From assembly GCA_014381985.1 (NCBI GenBank), contig JACNKP010000021.1:1-58236 (forward strand): 58,236 nt of DNA, in the 5' to 3' direction. The position numbers and the translations under genes were made by a program. This document shows positions 1 to 9,297 of the stretch, one piece after another. The DNA comes from SAR92 clade bacterium. Lineage in GTDB: Bacteria; Pseudomonadota; Gammaproteobacteria; Pseudomonadales; Porticoccaceae. Under the pieces are notes generated by a model. It was not told the DNA's origin and ran no database searches. It saw only the letters and a list, made by a program, of their open reading frames with translations. Position 1 is the stretch's first letter; each line of letters starts with the position of its first letter.

Positions 1-145
1 ACGTACTGTAGGCTGAATACCCTCCCACTGAAATTTCGAGAACTGGTAGTACCATAAATAGCCCAATCATTCTAAAGGCATAGAGGCTAGCTATAGAGAA
101 AGTTGCGCGTCTTTCGATCGGCGAAAAAACTGGGTAATTTGTCAA
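1..145 (-). CDS. MFS transporter, N-terminal fragment cut by the window edge
   Basis: The first 145 bases, read on the minus strand, encode about 48 residues that run off the window edge. After a short hydrophilic start (NYPVFSPIERR) comes a first membrane helix with the motif YAFRMIGLFMVLPVL, typical of the MFS permease that lies divergent from uvrA in many gammaproteobacteria, usually beside ssb. I placed the start at a TTG at 143-145. There is no ATG in frame after the upstream stop codon, and the SD match is poor, so the start is uncertain. The substrate cannot be told from this fragment. The family call rests on this one helix and on the position next to uvrA. Confidence 0.75.
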   Translation of the reverse strand, partial: MTNYPVFSPIERRATFSIASLYAFRMIGLFMVLPVLEISVGGYSAYST

Positions 146-307
146 GGTGGCGTCGATGTCTGATTAAAATTCTAAAGCCGCTATACTACCAGTGCAGCTG
201 GCAAGGGAAAATGTTTATCATTAAAATTGTAAAAAAAACTCTCGATCTACAACATTCCCATTGAAAACTAAGGTCTAGCTAAGGGGTCTTGCCGTACACT
301 GTCAATT

Positions 308-323
308 AAGAGTAATTACTCTT
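308..323. promoter_or_regulatory. 16-bp perfect palindrome at the uvrA promoter
   Basis: The sequence aagagtaattactctt is its own reverse complement over all 16 bases. Its right end touches the predicted -35 hexamer of the uvrA promoter. This is where a repressor operator would sit, but it does not match the LexA consensus (CTGT-N8-ACAG). No function is known to me. Confidence 0.5.
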
Positions 324-352
324 TGCCCAGCAGGCCTTCCGGCCACTATAAT
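323..352 (+). promoter_or_regulatory. Predicted sigma70 promoter of uvrA
   Basis: TTGCCC at 323-328 and a perfect TATAAT at 347-352 are separated by 18 bases. Transcription would start near 359-360, giving a leader of about 25 nt before the uvrA ATG at 384. I saw no good LexA box around it. Confidence 0.65.
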
Positions 353-383
353 TGGCGGTTTAATCTGACAAAAAGACATTTTA

Positions 384-3218
384 ATGAAAACCATTCAGGT
401 TCGCGGTGCGCGCACTCATAATCTTAAAAATATTGATCTAGATCTTCCCCGAGATAAATTTATTGTTATCACGGGGCTGTCAGGTTCTGGCAAATCTTCT
501 CTGGCTTTTGATACCCTCTACGCTGAGGGCCAGAGGCGCTATGTTGAATCGCTATCAACCTATGCACGGCAGTTTTTGTCCATGATGGAAAAACCCGACG
601 TAGATCATATCGAGGGTCTTTCACCAGCTATATCCATTGAACAAAAATCAACCTCTCATAATCCTCGCTCTACTGTTGGCACAATCACCGAAATCTACGA
701 TTATTTACGTCTGCTTTTCGCCCGTGCAGGAGAGCCTCGGTGTCCTGACCACAACAACGCGCTTAAAGCTCAAACAGTCAGCCAGATGGTTGATCAGGTG
801 ATGGAGCTGCCTGAGGGGACAAAGCTTATGCTCTTGGCCCCCGTTGTTAAAGACAGAAAAGGAGAGCATTTACATCTATTTGAGACACTAAGGCGTCAAG
901 GTTTTATTCGCGCTCGAATCGATGGTCTGGTCTGTGATCTAGATGAGGCCCCCACCCTCAACAAAAAGCAAAAACATAGCGTTGATGTTGTTGTAGATCG
1001 CTTTAAAGTGAAAGATGATATTGGCTTGCGATTAGCTGAGTCATTTGAAACGGCCTTAAATCTCGCAGAAGGCTTGGTCATGATTAGTTATATGGAGGGT
1101 GACGAGCCCGATCAAATGTTTTCTGCAAAGTTTGCCTGCCCCGTGTGTAATTATAGCTTAAATGAGCTCGAGCCACGGCTCTTCTCCTTCAACAATCCAG
1201 CGGGTGCATGCCCGACGTGTGATGGTTTAGGCTTACATCAGTTTTTCGATATTGATCGCGTCATCCAGCATCCAGAGGTCTCCATTTCTGAAGGCGCTAT
1301 TCGAGGCTGGGACAAAAGAACGCTATTTTATTACAACATGCTCACCTCTCTTGCTGAGCATTATCAATTTGATATTGATGAGCCATGGGAAAAACTTGCC
1401 GCTATCCACCAACAGAAAATCCTGTTCGGTAGTGACGATGAAGAGATCACTTTTAATTACGTTAACGACAGAGGCACCGTTTTTCGTCGGCAACATAAGT
1501 TTGAAGGTATTATTCATAATATGGAACGGCGCTACAGAGAGACAGAGTCTCAATCTGTGCGCGAAGAGTTAACCAAATTTATGGCTACCTCAGGCTGCCC
1601 CGAATGCGCAGGAACCAGGCTAAGAAAGTCAGCACGCAACGTTTTCATTGATGACAAGCGTATTGAAGACATCGTTTGTATGCCTGTTGGAGACTGTTCT
1701 GATTATTTCGATCAACTTGAACTGCCAGGACGACAGGGAGAGATTGCCGACAAGATTGTCAAAGAAATTCGCCAACGATTCACTTTTCTCGTCGATGTGG
1801 GGCTTAACTATTTATCCCTTAACCGGAGTGCAGATACTCTGTCCGGTGGAGAAGCGCAACGAATTCGTCTGGCCAGCCAGATCGGGGCAGGATTGGTAGG
1901 CGTCATGTACATTCTCGATGAACCCTCTATAGGCTTGCACCAGCGAGATAACGAACGTCTCTTGAAAACCTTAGTTCGCCTTCGTGATATTGGTAACACC
2001 GTTATTGTGGTCGAGCATGATGAAGAAGCCATTGCTGCTGCTGATTACGTTGTCGATATAGGCCCAGGTGCTGGGATTCATGGTGGTGAGATCGTCGCAC
2101 AAGGTTCAGTTGAGCAGATATGCAGTAGCGCTAAGTCTATCACCGGTCAATTTCTGTCAGGCAAGCGAAATATACTAATACCTAAAACGCGGCATAAAGG
2201 CAATGGGAAGCTTCTGTCCGTGAAAGGTGCCACTGGAAACAATCTGCAGTCTGTGGATTTAAATATTCCCATTGGTGTATTTACCTGTATTACCGGAGTC
2301 TCTGGTTCTGGCAAATCAACTCTCGTTAATGAAACGCTTTACCCCGCTGCCGCTGTCGCACTAAACAAGGCAACCACGCTCAAACCAGCCCCTCATTCAA
2401 AAATAACGGGCCTCAACCTGTTAGACAAATGCATTGATATCAACCAAAGTCCCATTGGTCGTACGCCTCGCTCGAACCCTGCCACCTACACTGGAATATT
2501 TACGCCCGTCAGAGAATTGTTTGCAGGCACTCAGGAGGCCCGCTCAAGAGGTTATAACCCGGGTAGATTCAGTTTTAATGTCAAGGGTGGTCGTTGTGAA
2601 GCTTGCCAAGGCGATGGAGTTACAAAGGTGGAAATGCACTTCCTACCCGATATTTACGTGCCCTGCGATGTTTGTAACGGTAAACGCTACAACCGAGAGA
2701 CCTTAGATGTTCACTTTAAGGGTAAAAATATCCATCAAGTGTTAGAAATGACTATTGAAGATGCACGAGATTTCTTCGATGCTATTCCAGCGATCGCGAG
2801 GAAATTACAAACGCTCGTTGATGTTGGTCTGTCGTATATCAGCCTAGGACAATCTGCAACCACCTTGTCTGGTGGTGAAGCACAAAGGGTTAAACTCTCT
2901 AAAGAACTGTCCAAGCGAGACACGGGGAAAACTCTCTATATCTTAGATGAGCCAACAACTGGTTTACATTTTCACGATATAGAGCAGTTGCTGGCGGTAC
3001 TTCATAGACTGCGTGATCACGGCAATACCGTGGTCGTTATCGAACACAACTTAGATGTTGTCAAGACAGCCGATTGGGTTGTCGACCTTGGCCCAGAGGG
3101 CGGTTCCGGTGGAGGGCAGATTGTCGCTGAGGGCACCCCCGAGCAGGTTTCTGAGGTTAAAGGCTCCTACACAGGCCACTTCTTGAAAAAAATACTAGCG
3201 CGTCAAACTTCAGAATGA
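384..3218 (+). CDS. uvrA: UvrABC excinuclease subunit A
   Basis: This is the damage-recognition ATPase of nucleotide excision repair; it loads UvrB onto lesions in the cytoplasm. The 944 residues match the usual length of about 940. The first ABC module has Walker [10 protein letters not shown] at 31-39 and a signature [11 protein letters not shown] near 486. The second has [10 protein letters not shown] near 640 and [11 protein letters not shown] near 828, followed by LDEPTTGLH. Zinc-binding cysteine pairs are visible near 252-285 (CPVC, CPTC) and near 739-770 (CEAC, CDVC). All key motifs are intact. It is divergent from the MFS gene, as in many relatives, and its 3' end overlaps the converging DUF3581 gene by 16 bases. 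Confidence 0.99.
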   Translation: MKTIQVRGARTHNLKNIDLDLPRDKFIVITGLSGSGKSSLAFDTLYAEGQRRYVESLSTYARQFLSMMEKPDVDHIEGLSPAISIEQKSTSHNPRSTVGTITEIYDYLRLLFARAGEPRCPDHNNALKAQTVSQMVDQVMELPEGTKLMLLAPVVKDRKGEHLHLFETLRRQGFIRARIDGLVCDLDEAPTLNKKQKHSVDVVVDRFKVKDDIGLRLAESFETALNLAEGLVMISYMEGDEPDQMFSAKFACPVCNYSLNELEPRLFSFNNPAGACPTCDGLGLHQFFDIDRVIQHPEVSISEGAIRGWDKRTLFYYNMLTSLAEHYQFDIDEPWEKLAAIHQQKILFGSDDEEITFNYVNDRGTVFRRQHKFEGIIHNMERRYRETESQSVREELTKFMATSGCPECAGTRLRKSARNVFIDDKRIEDIVCMPVGDCSDYFDQLELPGRQGEIADKIVKEIRQRFTFLVDVGLNYLSLNRSADTLSGGEAQRIRLASQIGAGLVGVMYILDEPSIGLHQRDNERLLKTLVRLRDIGNTVIVVEHDEEAIAAADYVVDIGPGAGIHGGEIVAQGSVEQICSSAKSITGQFLSGKRNILIPKTRHKGNGKLLSVKGATGNNLQSVDLNIPIGVFTCITGVSGSGKSTLVNETLYPAAAVALNKATTLKPAPHSKITGLNLLDKCIDINQSPIGRTPRSNPATYTGIFTPVRELFAGTQEARSRGYNPGRFSFNVKGGRCEACQGDGVTKVEMHFLPDIYVPCDVCNGKRYNRETLDVHFKGKNIHQVLEMTIEDARDFFDAIPAIARKLQTLVDVGLSYISLGQSATTLSGGEAQRVKLSKELSKRDTGKTLYILDEPTTGLHFHDIEQLLAVLHRLRDHGNTVVVIEHNLDVVKTADWVVDLGPEGGSGGGQIVAEGTPEQVSEVKGSYTGHFLKKILARQTSE

Positions 3219-3913
3219 ATTGATTGCCTGTCCAGATACTCTGCAACCATGCTGTCAACCGCTTCCTGCTGATAGGGACGTAAGCCGCTAAGGATGAGCT
3301 TTTTGACTCCACGACCAATTATCTTGTTGTCGTCGTGAAAAGTGAAATGTAATTCGCCATCACCTCGCTTGCCCCCCACGTTTAGGCTGGTCTTGGTAAT
3401 TTTTAAGCTAGGATTTTCAAATTCCAAACAATCCAGTTCGAGTGACATTGACTGATAGATAATCAATGGCCTTTGTGGATTAATCATGACGTTATTCTCA
3501 GCCATCAAGGGTACTAAAATATGAGGGAAATTATGCCCAGAGAATCGAACATAGGCTTTAACTAAAGTTTCAACAGACGCCGTATTTTGAACGCTATCGC
3601 CCGAATGAAAACCCTCTAAATAAGACTTTCCTCGCTCGTCTAAAATCTGATAATTAGGGATTGAATCGGGTGGGAGTATCAGCGGTGTATCAGCAGCTAA
3701 TAATCCAGAGAAATGAAAATCCATCTTCTCACGCAAACCATAATGATTTATCACCAGAGCAAACAGAAGATCTCCAGGCACACAAAAGCGCTTACTGCCA
3801 GCATCATGTATGGGATTGAAATCATTACTTACAATTTTAGCAAAATCGCTTGCTTGCTGGCCGCTGATCGTAATTCCGTTGTTACTCTTACGGTAGAACT
3901 GGTCAATAAACAC
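3203..3913 (-). CDS. DUF3581 family protein
   Basis: A 236-residue soluble protein of the DUF3581 family, known mainly from gammaproteobacteria and of unknown function. The N-terminal part ([20 protein letters not shown]) resembles the hot-dog fold of MaoC-like dehydratases, where an N-P-I/L-H element sits in the active site. A role in acyl-thioester chemistry is therefore possible but is only inference. There is no signal peptide or membrane segment. Its stop lies inside the 3' end of uvrA on the opposite strand. The DUF2750 gene ends 3 bases upstream of its start, so the two are probably co-transcribed. Confidence 0.8.
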   Translation of the reverse strand: MFIDQFYRKSNNGITISGQQASDFAKIVSNDFNPIHDAGSKRFCVPGDLLFALVINHYGLREKMDFHFSGLLAADTPLILPPDSIPNYQILDERGKSYLEGFHSGDSVQNTASVETLVKAYVRFSGHNFPHILVPLMAENNVMINPQRPLIIYQSMSLELDCLEFENPSLKITKTSLNVGGKRGDGELHFTFHDDNKIIGRGVKKLILSGLRPYQQEAVDSMVAEYLDRQSIHSEV

Positions 3914-3916
3914 GGA

Positions 3917-4282
3917 TTAATCAAACTCCGCTTCAAATTCTTCTAACAAATCTAGAGGCTCTATCTCCATACCCTCCAAATCTATATCCCAATTCACACC
4001 AACAAGCAGCACGTCACCATGCATGCCAGGCAACCAATCGTCGAGAAACTCTTCGATATCGATCGCTACTGGTTTGTATACACCCCAATCTCCGCTGCAT
4101 AATGCTTCAGCTAGCGGCTTTGAGGACCAAAACGGAATAACATCAATATCATCATGATCTGTTGAACCGACCAACGCCCAATTTTCAGTGCCATCTTGCA
4201 GGCCCCAGATACAACCTTGTTCGAGGCATTCTACGATTAATCGATCAAAATTTTCCTGCAGATTAGTAGACAAAGGTTCCAT
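3917..4282 (-). CDS. DUF2750 family protein
   Basis: A small acidic protein of 121 residues with the DUF2750 pattern: WGLQDGTENWALV, then a central IPFWSSKPLAEAL, then a C-terminal region rich in Asp and Glu. It is probably cytoplasmic; no catalytic motif is apparent and the function is unknown. The ATG is supported by a GGAG seven bases upstream. It directly precedes the DUF3581 gene on the same strand with a 3-base gap. Confidence 0.75.
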   Translation of the reverse strand: MEPLSTNLQENFDRLIVECLEQGCIWGLQDGTENWALVGSTDHDDIDVIPFWSSKPLAEALCSGDWGVYKPVAIDIEEFLDDWLPGMHGDVLLVGVNWDIDLEGMEIEPLDLLEEFEAEFD

Positions 4283-4397
4283 GGCGCTACTCCATTATTT
4301 TTAGGCTTTGTTCGAGGCGCTCATAGTAACCGTTTTGGATTTACATCCCAAGGGGAAAGGCTCCACATTATTATTTGGGTGACAATAGTAACTATGA

Positions 4398-4781
4398 CTA
4401 ATTAAGTACTTTATACCCGCGACCCTGGAGGCAGCGCTTAATTACTTTTTGTTGCTCCTTTCGAGCTTGAACGTTTCCCTTTACGCCACCAACCACACCT
4501 GCAGTTCCGCCTATTTTTTGCGCAGAGTCACTGTCGCCAAGAATCGCACCGACCACACTGCCAACGACGACTCCGCCTATGGCGCGATCTCGAGTGCGCT
4601 TACTGATATCAATCTGCTGAGCCAAGGCATCACATTCAGATAAATCCCTTTCATACTCATTAAGATCAAGGCCCTGAGTGTCAACAATAATCTGATCCGC
4701 TGCTTTATCCAAAAGACCCGTCGCGCACCCGGCCAACAGACCACACCACAAAACGCTAGAATACAACGTTAGATTTCGCAT
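4398..4781 (-). CDS. Glycine-zipper lipoprotein
   Basis: A 127-residue predicted lipoprotein. From the chosen ATG the sequence opens MRNLTLYSSVLWCGLLAGC, a signal peptide ending in a lipobox (LAGC, lipidated Cys19). Later comes a Gly/Ala/Val-rich hydrophobic stretch (AIGGVVVGSVVGAILGD) that looks like a glycine zipper of the YMGG type, and a basic tail ending RCLQGRGYKVLN. I chose the ATG at 4779-4781, not the upstream alternative at 4820, because GGGAGA lies eight bases before it and the signal peptide then begins correctly. It is probably anchored in the outer membrane. The exact role is unknown. Confidence 0.75.
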   Translation of the reverse strand: MRNLTLYSSVLWCGLLAGCATGLLDKAADQIIVDTQGLDLNEYERDLSECDALAQQIDISKRTRDRAIGGVVVGSVVGAILGDSDSAQKIGGTAGVVGGVKGNVQARKEQQKVIKRCLQGRGYKVLN

Positions 4782-4814
4782 GTACTTTCTCCCTAAGTAG
4801 GTAGCTTCCTGAAA

Positions 4815-4839
4815 CGTCAACCGATCGAAATGGTTGACG
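4815..4839 (-). terminator. Inverted repeat after the SPFH gene, possibly a terminator
   Basis: Perfect 8-bp arms CGTCAACC (4815-4822) and GGTTGACG (4832-4839) enclose a 9-base loop between the SPFH gene and the lipoprotein gene. On the minus strand the stem is followed only by TTTC, so it is at best a weak terminator; it could instead stabilise the 3' end. Confidence 0.4.
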
Positions 4840-4879
4840 CTATTTATAGCTACATGAGATTGAGGCTTTGGTTAAGCGA

Positions 4880-5731
4880 TTACTTAGCGTTACTCATAAT
4901 CCCACGAACCGCTGCCGGTATATCAGCTGGCAGCAACACTAATTTAGAATTGTCAGACTTAGACATGCTATGTATCGCTTCGATGTACTTTTCCCCTAAG
5001 AGGTACATTGCTGGAAGTTCCTTGTCTTGGATAGCTTCGTTGACTCTTTCAAGTGCGGTTTTAGTGGCCTCAGCTAACACCACCTTGGCCTCCGCATCTC
5101 TACGCGATGCTTCAAGCCTACCATCAGCCTCTAGAATGGCCGCAGTCTTTTCTCCATCAGCACGCGTTACTGTAGCGCGCCTCTGACGTTCAGCAGCAGC
5201 CTGTTCTTCCATCGCTGACTGCATTGTGCCTGAAGGCTGGATATCCTGAATTTCAACCGTCTTTAAGGTAATACCCCAATCAGCAATATCGTCTGATATC
5301 GATAGTTTTAGTTTTGATTTTATTTGATCCCTGGAAGATAGCGCATCATCAAGCGTCATTTCACCGACAATTGAACGCAGCGAAGTCTGTACCAGAGTGC
5401 GAATAGCCAGTTCGTAGTCTTCAACACCATAGACGGCTTTTTCTGGGGAGATAATATTAATATAGGCCACCGCATTGGCGATAATAACGACGTTATCCCG
5501 GGTAATAACTTCCTGAGATGGAATCTCTAAAACAATGTCTTTAGTCGTCGCCTTGAAAGCAACAACATCGATGTAAGGAATGATTAAATTAAGTCCTGGA
5601 CTTAATGATTTTTGGTATTTCCCCAACCGCTGTACAACCCACTTGGACCCCTGGGGTACCAAACGAACACCTTTAAAAAGGGTAACGACTACTAATAAAA
5701 AAACTGCAACTACAACGATCATGCCTTCCAT
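4880..5731 (-). CDS. qmcA: SPFH/band-7 domain protein (QmcA/stomatin-like)
   Basis: A 283-residue membrane-anchored SPFH protein. It has one N-terminal helix (IVVVAVFLLVVVTLF), then the band-7 domain starting VPQGSKWVVQRLGKYQKSL, then an Ala/Glu-rich coiled coil near 185-235 (EEQAAAERQRRATVTRADG) and a short C-terminal tail. Such proteins form large oligomers that organise membrane microdomains and often partner with an NfeD protein, whose gene lies directly upstream (gap 28 bases). The start has a good SD (AGGAG eight bases upstream). It is slightly shorter than E. coli QmcA (about 305). The family call is firm; the symbol is by similarity. Confidence 0.9.
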   Translation of the reverse strand: MEGMIVVVAVFLLVVVTLFKGVRLVPQGSKWVVQRLGKYQKSLSPGLNLIIPYIDVVAFKATTKDIVLEIPSQEVITRDNVVIIANAVAYINIISPEKAVYGVEDYELAIRTLVQTSLRSIVGEMTLDDALSSRDQIKSKLKLSISDDIADWGITLKTVEIQDIQPSGTMQSAMEEQAAAERQRRATVTRADGEKTAAILEADGRLEASRRDAEAKVVLAEATKTALERVNEAIQDKELPAMYLLGEKYIEAIHSMSKSDNSKLVLLPADIPAAVRGIMSNAK

Positions 5732-5759
5732 TATGACTTCTCCTTAATTTACTAATTCA

Positions 5760-6212
5760 CTAATTTAATTTTGCAACGACCAAAAAATCGCCAGAAACTT
5801 CTTTTATATGAAGTCTATCACCTAGCTCAACAATACTGTCGCAGCTAAACTTCCATTCGTCAGAGTCCATCACCGGCGTGCTAAACCGCATCCTCCCTTG
5901 GGTGCTTTGAGTAGGCAGTTTAGTGACCAAGCCAGATGCACCAATAGCATCATTTCTTGCGTCCTCACCACGATTACCCTGAGCCATCTTGACCTTAATG
6001 ATTTTGAACCAAACTAAGGTAAAAACCACCGAAGACACCGTCCATAGTAATATTTGGACGCTTAATGACATCGGTATTAACAGCTCGACCAAACCCACCA
6101 CTAGAGCACCAAGCCCAAACCAAAGGATGGTGAAGCTTGGTATAAATATTTCGCCAACCACCAACAAAAGCCCCAGCACAAGCCAGTGCCAATATAACAT
6201 TTGAATATCCAT
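5760..6212 (-). CDS. NfeD family membrane protein
   Basis: A 150-residue short-form NfeD protein. It has two or three membrane helices in the first 70 residues (LVLGLLLVVGEIFIPSF, ILWFGLGALVVGLVELL, a third near 50-68) and a C-terminal OB-fold domain (SGLVTKLPTQSTQGRMRF ... ELGDRLHIKEVSGDFLVV). It is the first gene of a two-gene unit with the SPFH gene, the usual partnership for this family. The start has a strong AAGGAG. The pair probably acts in inner-membrane organisation or protein quality control; the molecular role is not settled. Confidence 0.9.
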   Translation of the reverse strand: MDIQMLYWHWLVLGLLLVVGEIFIPSFTILWFGLGALVVGLVELLIPMSLSVQILLWTVSSVVFTLVWFKIIKVKMAQGNRGEDARNDAIGASGLVTKLPTQSTQGRMRFSTPVMDSDEWKFSCDSIVELGDRLHIKEVSGDFLVVAKLN

Positions 6213-6306
6213 CTAAACTCCTTGTTTACGATCTATGTAATGAACTTTCTACACTTCTGTTTATAATATCCTGTTTCCAACTCAATTATAAACATTCTCT
6301 ACCCTA

Positions 6307-6756
6307 TCAGCACAAAGAGCGACTCATCAATAAGGCATCCTCACGTCCATATTCAGTGGCATAATAACCCCTCCGCTGTCCTATTTCTGCGAAACCAGCC
6401 TTGCTATAAAGACGAATAGCAGAAAAATTAGACACTCGCACTTCCAAATATATTTGGTTAATTTGCGCAGGTAACCGTTCGATAACGGTATCTAAAAACT
6501 CCGATCCTAGACCTACTCCAACATGGTCTGGATGAAGAGAAATATTTTGTAATTCTGTTTGATCAACTACCTCTACGACGACAGCGAAGCCAACAACTGT
6601 ATTTTTTAGAACCATTACCTGAGTCCACTGAATACATTGATGGAATTGATTTTCGCTCCAGGGTGACTTGGAGTTTAATGCCTCAATAGCAACGACCGCC
6701 TCCATGTCCGTTTGACCCATTTGACGGATACAAAACGATCTAGGTGGATTATTCAA
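6307..6756 (-). CDS. rimI: Ribosomal protein S18-alanine N-acetyltransferase (RimI)
   Basis: A 149-residue GNAT-fold acetyltransferase. RimI acetylates the N terminus of ribosomal protein S18; rpsR is also in this window. Family marks: ALNSKSPWSENQF near 26-38, LHPDHVGVGLG in the acetyl-CoA loop, and VSNFSAIRLYSKAGF. The start is TTG at 6754-6756, overlapping the holD-like TGA stop (TTGA), which suggests translational coupling. The first ATG would remove 12 residues. Odd: the Q/R normally first in the Q/R-x-x-G-x-G loop is Val here. The holD-rimI order matches E. coli and supports the call. Confidence 0.88.
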   Translation of the reverse strand: MNNPPRSFCIRQMGQTDMEAVVAIEALNSKSPWSENQFHQCIQWTQVMVLKNTVVGFAVVVEVVDQTELQNISLHPDHVGVGLGSEFLDTVIERLPAQINQIYLEVRVSNFSAIRLYSKAGFAEIGQRRGYYATEYGREDALLMSRSLC

Positions 6757-7520
6757 TCCGTGGCATCCCCAAGATGAGGCTCTTTATGAGGGGACAGGAA
6801 CCTAATTGTGTTCCAAGCTTTACGCTTACTTTGAGAATCTTCAATCATCTCTACAAGAGAAGGGATGACCAAACCGACGATCTCATTAAAGACATTAGTT
6901 TGGCCGTTGGAAATGTTAGCTGTTTGTTCTTGAGTTAAAATCCAGCGTGCTGTTTCCATCCCCAGAATCAGGATCATCTTGCTACTCTTTGCCTCTAGCC
7001 TAGCCTGTATAACCGTTGTCAAAAACTCCCGAACCTCCGGTTCGCCACCCACTGCATTAGGGTAAGGCGGCCATTGGGCCAGTTCCATCTGGGGTAAATT
7101 AACTTGACCCTGACCCATTGCAACAAGGATATTAGACAGTAGCTGGATTTGGTCTGGATCAGGAAGGCTTTGATCAATAACACTGCAAACCACTAGTTCA
7201 TCGGTGGGTTGCCAAAGAGCCAATTGAAGCTCTATGCGAACTATTGGGTCAGGCTTTCCGCCTAAAGGATCTACAGCTATCTCACTCACTGGTTGCGTCT
7301 TAACTTGCTCTACAATAGGTGACGGATCACTAGAAATATCGAAGGAGCCCAATAATTGTTCAGCTGAAATCGGTTCTATCTTCGCATCTATCGAGGGCTC
7401 ATTAACGGTAGCTTCTAAAACCTCCACAACGGACATTTCATTGTCGACTATCAAGTCCTTGGGCAGATATTCATCAATACCCAAGGTCTTTAAGTAATAA
7501 TCTCTATGGCCTTGTGCCAT
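6753..7520 (-). CDS. HolD-like protein (candidate DNA polymerase III psi subunit)
   Basis: A 255-residue protein directly upstream of rimI, the position of holD in gammaproteobacteria. The N terminus (HRDYYLKTLGIDEYL) resembles the conserved start of psi, which in E. coli binds chi (HolC, also in this window). After a variable, acidic linker (about 25-100) comes a core with ELVVCSVIDQSLPDPDQIQ and SKMILILGMETARWIL, compatible with the psi/uracil-DNA-glycosylase-like fold. E. coli psi is only 137 residues, so this is nearly double. I chose the ATG at 7518-7520; it shares its A with the leuA stop (TGATG). Function is inferred from position plus weak similarity. Confidence 0.6.
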   Translation of the reverse strand: MAQGHRDYYLKTLGIDEYLPKDLIVDNEMSVVEVLEATVNEPSIDAKIEPISAEQLLGSFDISSDPSPIVEQVKTQPVSEIAVDPLGGKPDPIVRIELQLALWQPTDELVVCSVIDQSLPDPDQIQLLSNILVAMGQGQVNLPQMELAQWPPYPNAVGGEPEVREFLTTVIQARLEAKSSKMILILGMETARWILTQEQTANISNGQTNVFNEIVGLVIPSLVEMIEDSQSKRKAWNTIRFLSPHKEPHLGDATD

Positions 7521-9067
7521 CAAATTCCACCAAGTTGAGGATGCAAACGGCCCGGATTACGCATGAGTGTCAAAGCATGTAGGTACGCTTTAGCGCTGGC
7601 AAATAATATGTCAGTATGGGCGCCCTGCCCATTAATAATGCGCCCATCCTTTTCAAGCCGAACGGTAACTTCACCCTGAGAATCAGTACCTTGAGTAACC
7701 GCATTAACTGAGTATAGCTGCAGTTCGGTTTCACTATTGATGAGCTTTTCAATAGCATTGAAAATGGCATCAACTGCGCCATCCCCACTGGATTCGGCAG
7801 AATGCTCCTTATTCTGATACCTAATAATGATCTTTGAATGAGGCAATTGACCTGATTTAGAAAGCACCTCTAGGTCAACGAGCGTCAAGGCATCATCTCC
7901 GGTGCCCATTTGCACATCCGAGACTAAGGCCTGAAGATCTTCGTCAAAAATTTCACGCTTTTTGTCCGCAAGTTCTTTAAACCTAATAAATGCCTCATTA
8001 AAGTCCGCTTTACTGCTAAAGCTAATGCCCAGTTCGTCAAGACGTGCACTAAATGCCGCCCGACCTGAAAGCTTACCCAATGAAAGTTTATTGGCTGCCC
8101 AGCCAACGTCTTCTGCCCTCATTATTTCGTAGGTTTCTCGGAATTTTAAAATACCATCTTGGTGAATACCCGACTCATGAGCAAAAGCATTGGCTCCAAC
8201 GATCGCCTTGTTAGGTTGCACGGGAAACCCAGTAATACTAGACACCAAGCGAGAAATCGGCACGATATGAGAAATATCTATGTTAGTTTCAACCGGAAAT
8301 AAATCCTGCCGAGTGCGAACGGCCATGACGATCTCTTCAAGAGATGCATTGCCGGCTCGCTCGCCAAGACCATTAATTGTACATTCAACCTGACGAGCGC
8401 CGTTTTGCACCGCGGATAAACTGTTAGCAACCGCTAAGCCTAAATCATTATGGCAATGTACTGAGAAAATGGCCTTGTCAGCGTTGGGGACATGATTAAG
8501 TAAGCGCTTAATAATCTGACCATACTCAATGGGATCTGAATAACCCACTGTATCTGGAAAGTTAATGGTTCTTGCACCCGCTGCGATAACAGCTTCTGTT
8601 ATTCGGCACATAAATTCAAAATCGGTACGGCTAGCATCCTCCAAAGAGAACTCAACATCGTCGATCAAATCTCGAGCCATCTTCACCGCACCGACTGCCT
8701 GCGCAAGCACCTGATCAGGCTCCATTTGCAACTTATACTTCATGTGGATGGGTGAGGTTGCAATAAAGGTATGGATACGGCCAGCATTAGCGCCTTTAAG
8801 AGCCTCAGCTGCACGCTCGATATCACCCGACATAGCCCTTGAGAGGCTACAAATTCGACTATCTTTTATAGCGTTAGCGATTCCCTTTACCGCTTCAAAA
8901 TCGCCTTCGCTGGATATCGCAAAGCCTGCCTCAATCACATCGACATGCATCTTCTCAAGCACTTTTGCGATTCGTAATTTTTCATCTTTGGTCATTGAGG
9001 CGCCCGGACTTTGCTCGCCATCCCGTAAAGTCGTATCAAAAATAACCAATTTTTCTTTTGTTGCCAT
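7520..9067 (-). CDS. leuA: 2-isopropylmalate synthase
   Basis: Catalyses the first committed step of leucine synthesis: acetyl-CoA plus 2-oxoisovalerate gives 2-isopropylmalate. The 515 residues fit the usual bacterial form. The TIM-barrel motif [16 protein letters not shown] is at 10-25 with Arg15 and Asp16 in the active site. HCHNDLG supplies metal-binding histidines, and [14 protein letters not shown] follows. The last ~120 residues form the leucine-sensing regulatory domain. I chose the ATG at 9065-9067 (AAGGA eight bases upstream), not the TTG 24 bases earlier. The stop overlaps the start of the holD-like gene. A 310-base upstream gap carries a candidate attenuation leader. Confidence 0.97.
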   Translation of the reverse strand: MATKEKLVIFDTTLRDGEQSPGASMTKDEKLRIAKVLEKMHVDVIEAGFAISSEGDFEAVKGIANAIKDSRICSLSRAMSGDIERAAEALKGANAGRIHTFIATSPIHMKYKLQMEPDQVLAQAVGAVKMARDLIDDVEFSLEDASRTDFEFMCRITEAVIAAGARTINFPDTVGYSDPIEYGQIIKRLLNHVPNADKAIFSVHCHNDLGLAVANSLSAVQNGARQVECTINGLGERAGNASLEEIVMAVRTRQDLFPVETNIDISHIVPISRLVSSITGFPVQPNKAIVGANAFAHESGIHQDGILKFRETYEIMRAEDVGWAANKLSLGKLSGRAAFSARLDELGISFSSKADFNEAFIRFKELADKKREIFDEDLQALVSDVQMGTGDDALTLVDLEVLSKSGQLPHSKIIIRYQNKEHSAESSGDGAVDAIFNAIEKLINSETELQLYSVNAVTQGTDSQGEVTVRLEKDGRIINGQGAHTDILFASAKAYLHALTLMRNPGRLHPQLGGI

Positions 9068-9104
9068 GATTTTTTTCCTTCTCCAAACCAAGTTACTTGG
9101 CTAG

Positions 9105-9132
9105 CTACATTGTAGAACGCATTAAACCTCCT
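9105..9132 (-). promoter_or_regulatory. Strong SD and five-codon micro-ORF in the leuA leader
   Basis: A perfect AGGAGG (9127-9132) lies four bases before ATG CGT TCT ACA ATG TAG (9105-9122), which would encode MRSTM. It is followed by a small hairpin (CCAAG-TAA-CTTGG) and then the leuA SD. The GGGACAGGAG that includes this SD can pair with CUCCUGCCC in the leader peptide coding region, with one bulged A. Whether the micro-ORF is translated is unknown. Confidence 0.35.
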
Positions 9133-9240
9133 GTCCCACCTACCTGTGAGTATGGCTATATTTACGTGCCATAGAAAAGAAATTTAACCCATTATGTGTA
9201 TTCGATGATGCTTTTTTTGAGGTATAACGATAGATGCCCC

Positions 9241-9297
9241 TCAGGGCAGGAGAAGGAATAATCCACGTGAAGGTGCAACGTTAGAAACGCTACGCAT
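9241..9297 (-). CDS. Candidate leucine leader peptide upstream of leuA
   Basis: An 18-codon ORF in the 310-base gap between pssA and leuA. It opens MRSVSNVAPS and ends RGLFLLLP before a TGA. Four Leu codons of different types (TTA, CTT, CTC, CTG) sit just before the stop, as in leader peptides of leucine attenuators. GAAGG lies eight bases before the chosen ATG (9295-9297); an in-frame ATG at 9325-9327 would add ten residues. A small hairpin (TGCCC-TGAG-GGGCA) spans the stop. I see no clear terminator between it and leuA, so if it regulates, it may act on translation rather than by classical attenuation. Confidence 0.45.
   Translation of the reverse strand: MRSVSNVAPSRGLFLLLP

Noticed and set aside
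146-383. LexA (SOS) box upstream of uvrA
   Set aside because: I looked for CTGT-N8-ACAG and near matches; only a half site (ACACTGTCAA) is present.
4830-5186. 118-residue open frame on the plus strand
   Set aside because: It lies almost entirely inside the SPFH gene on the other strand, and its sequence has no family features.
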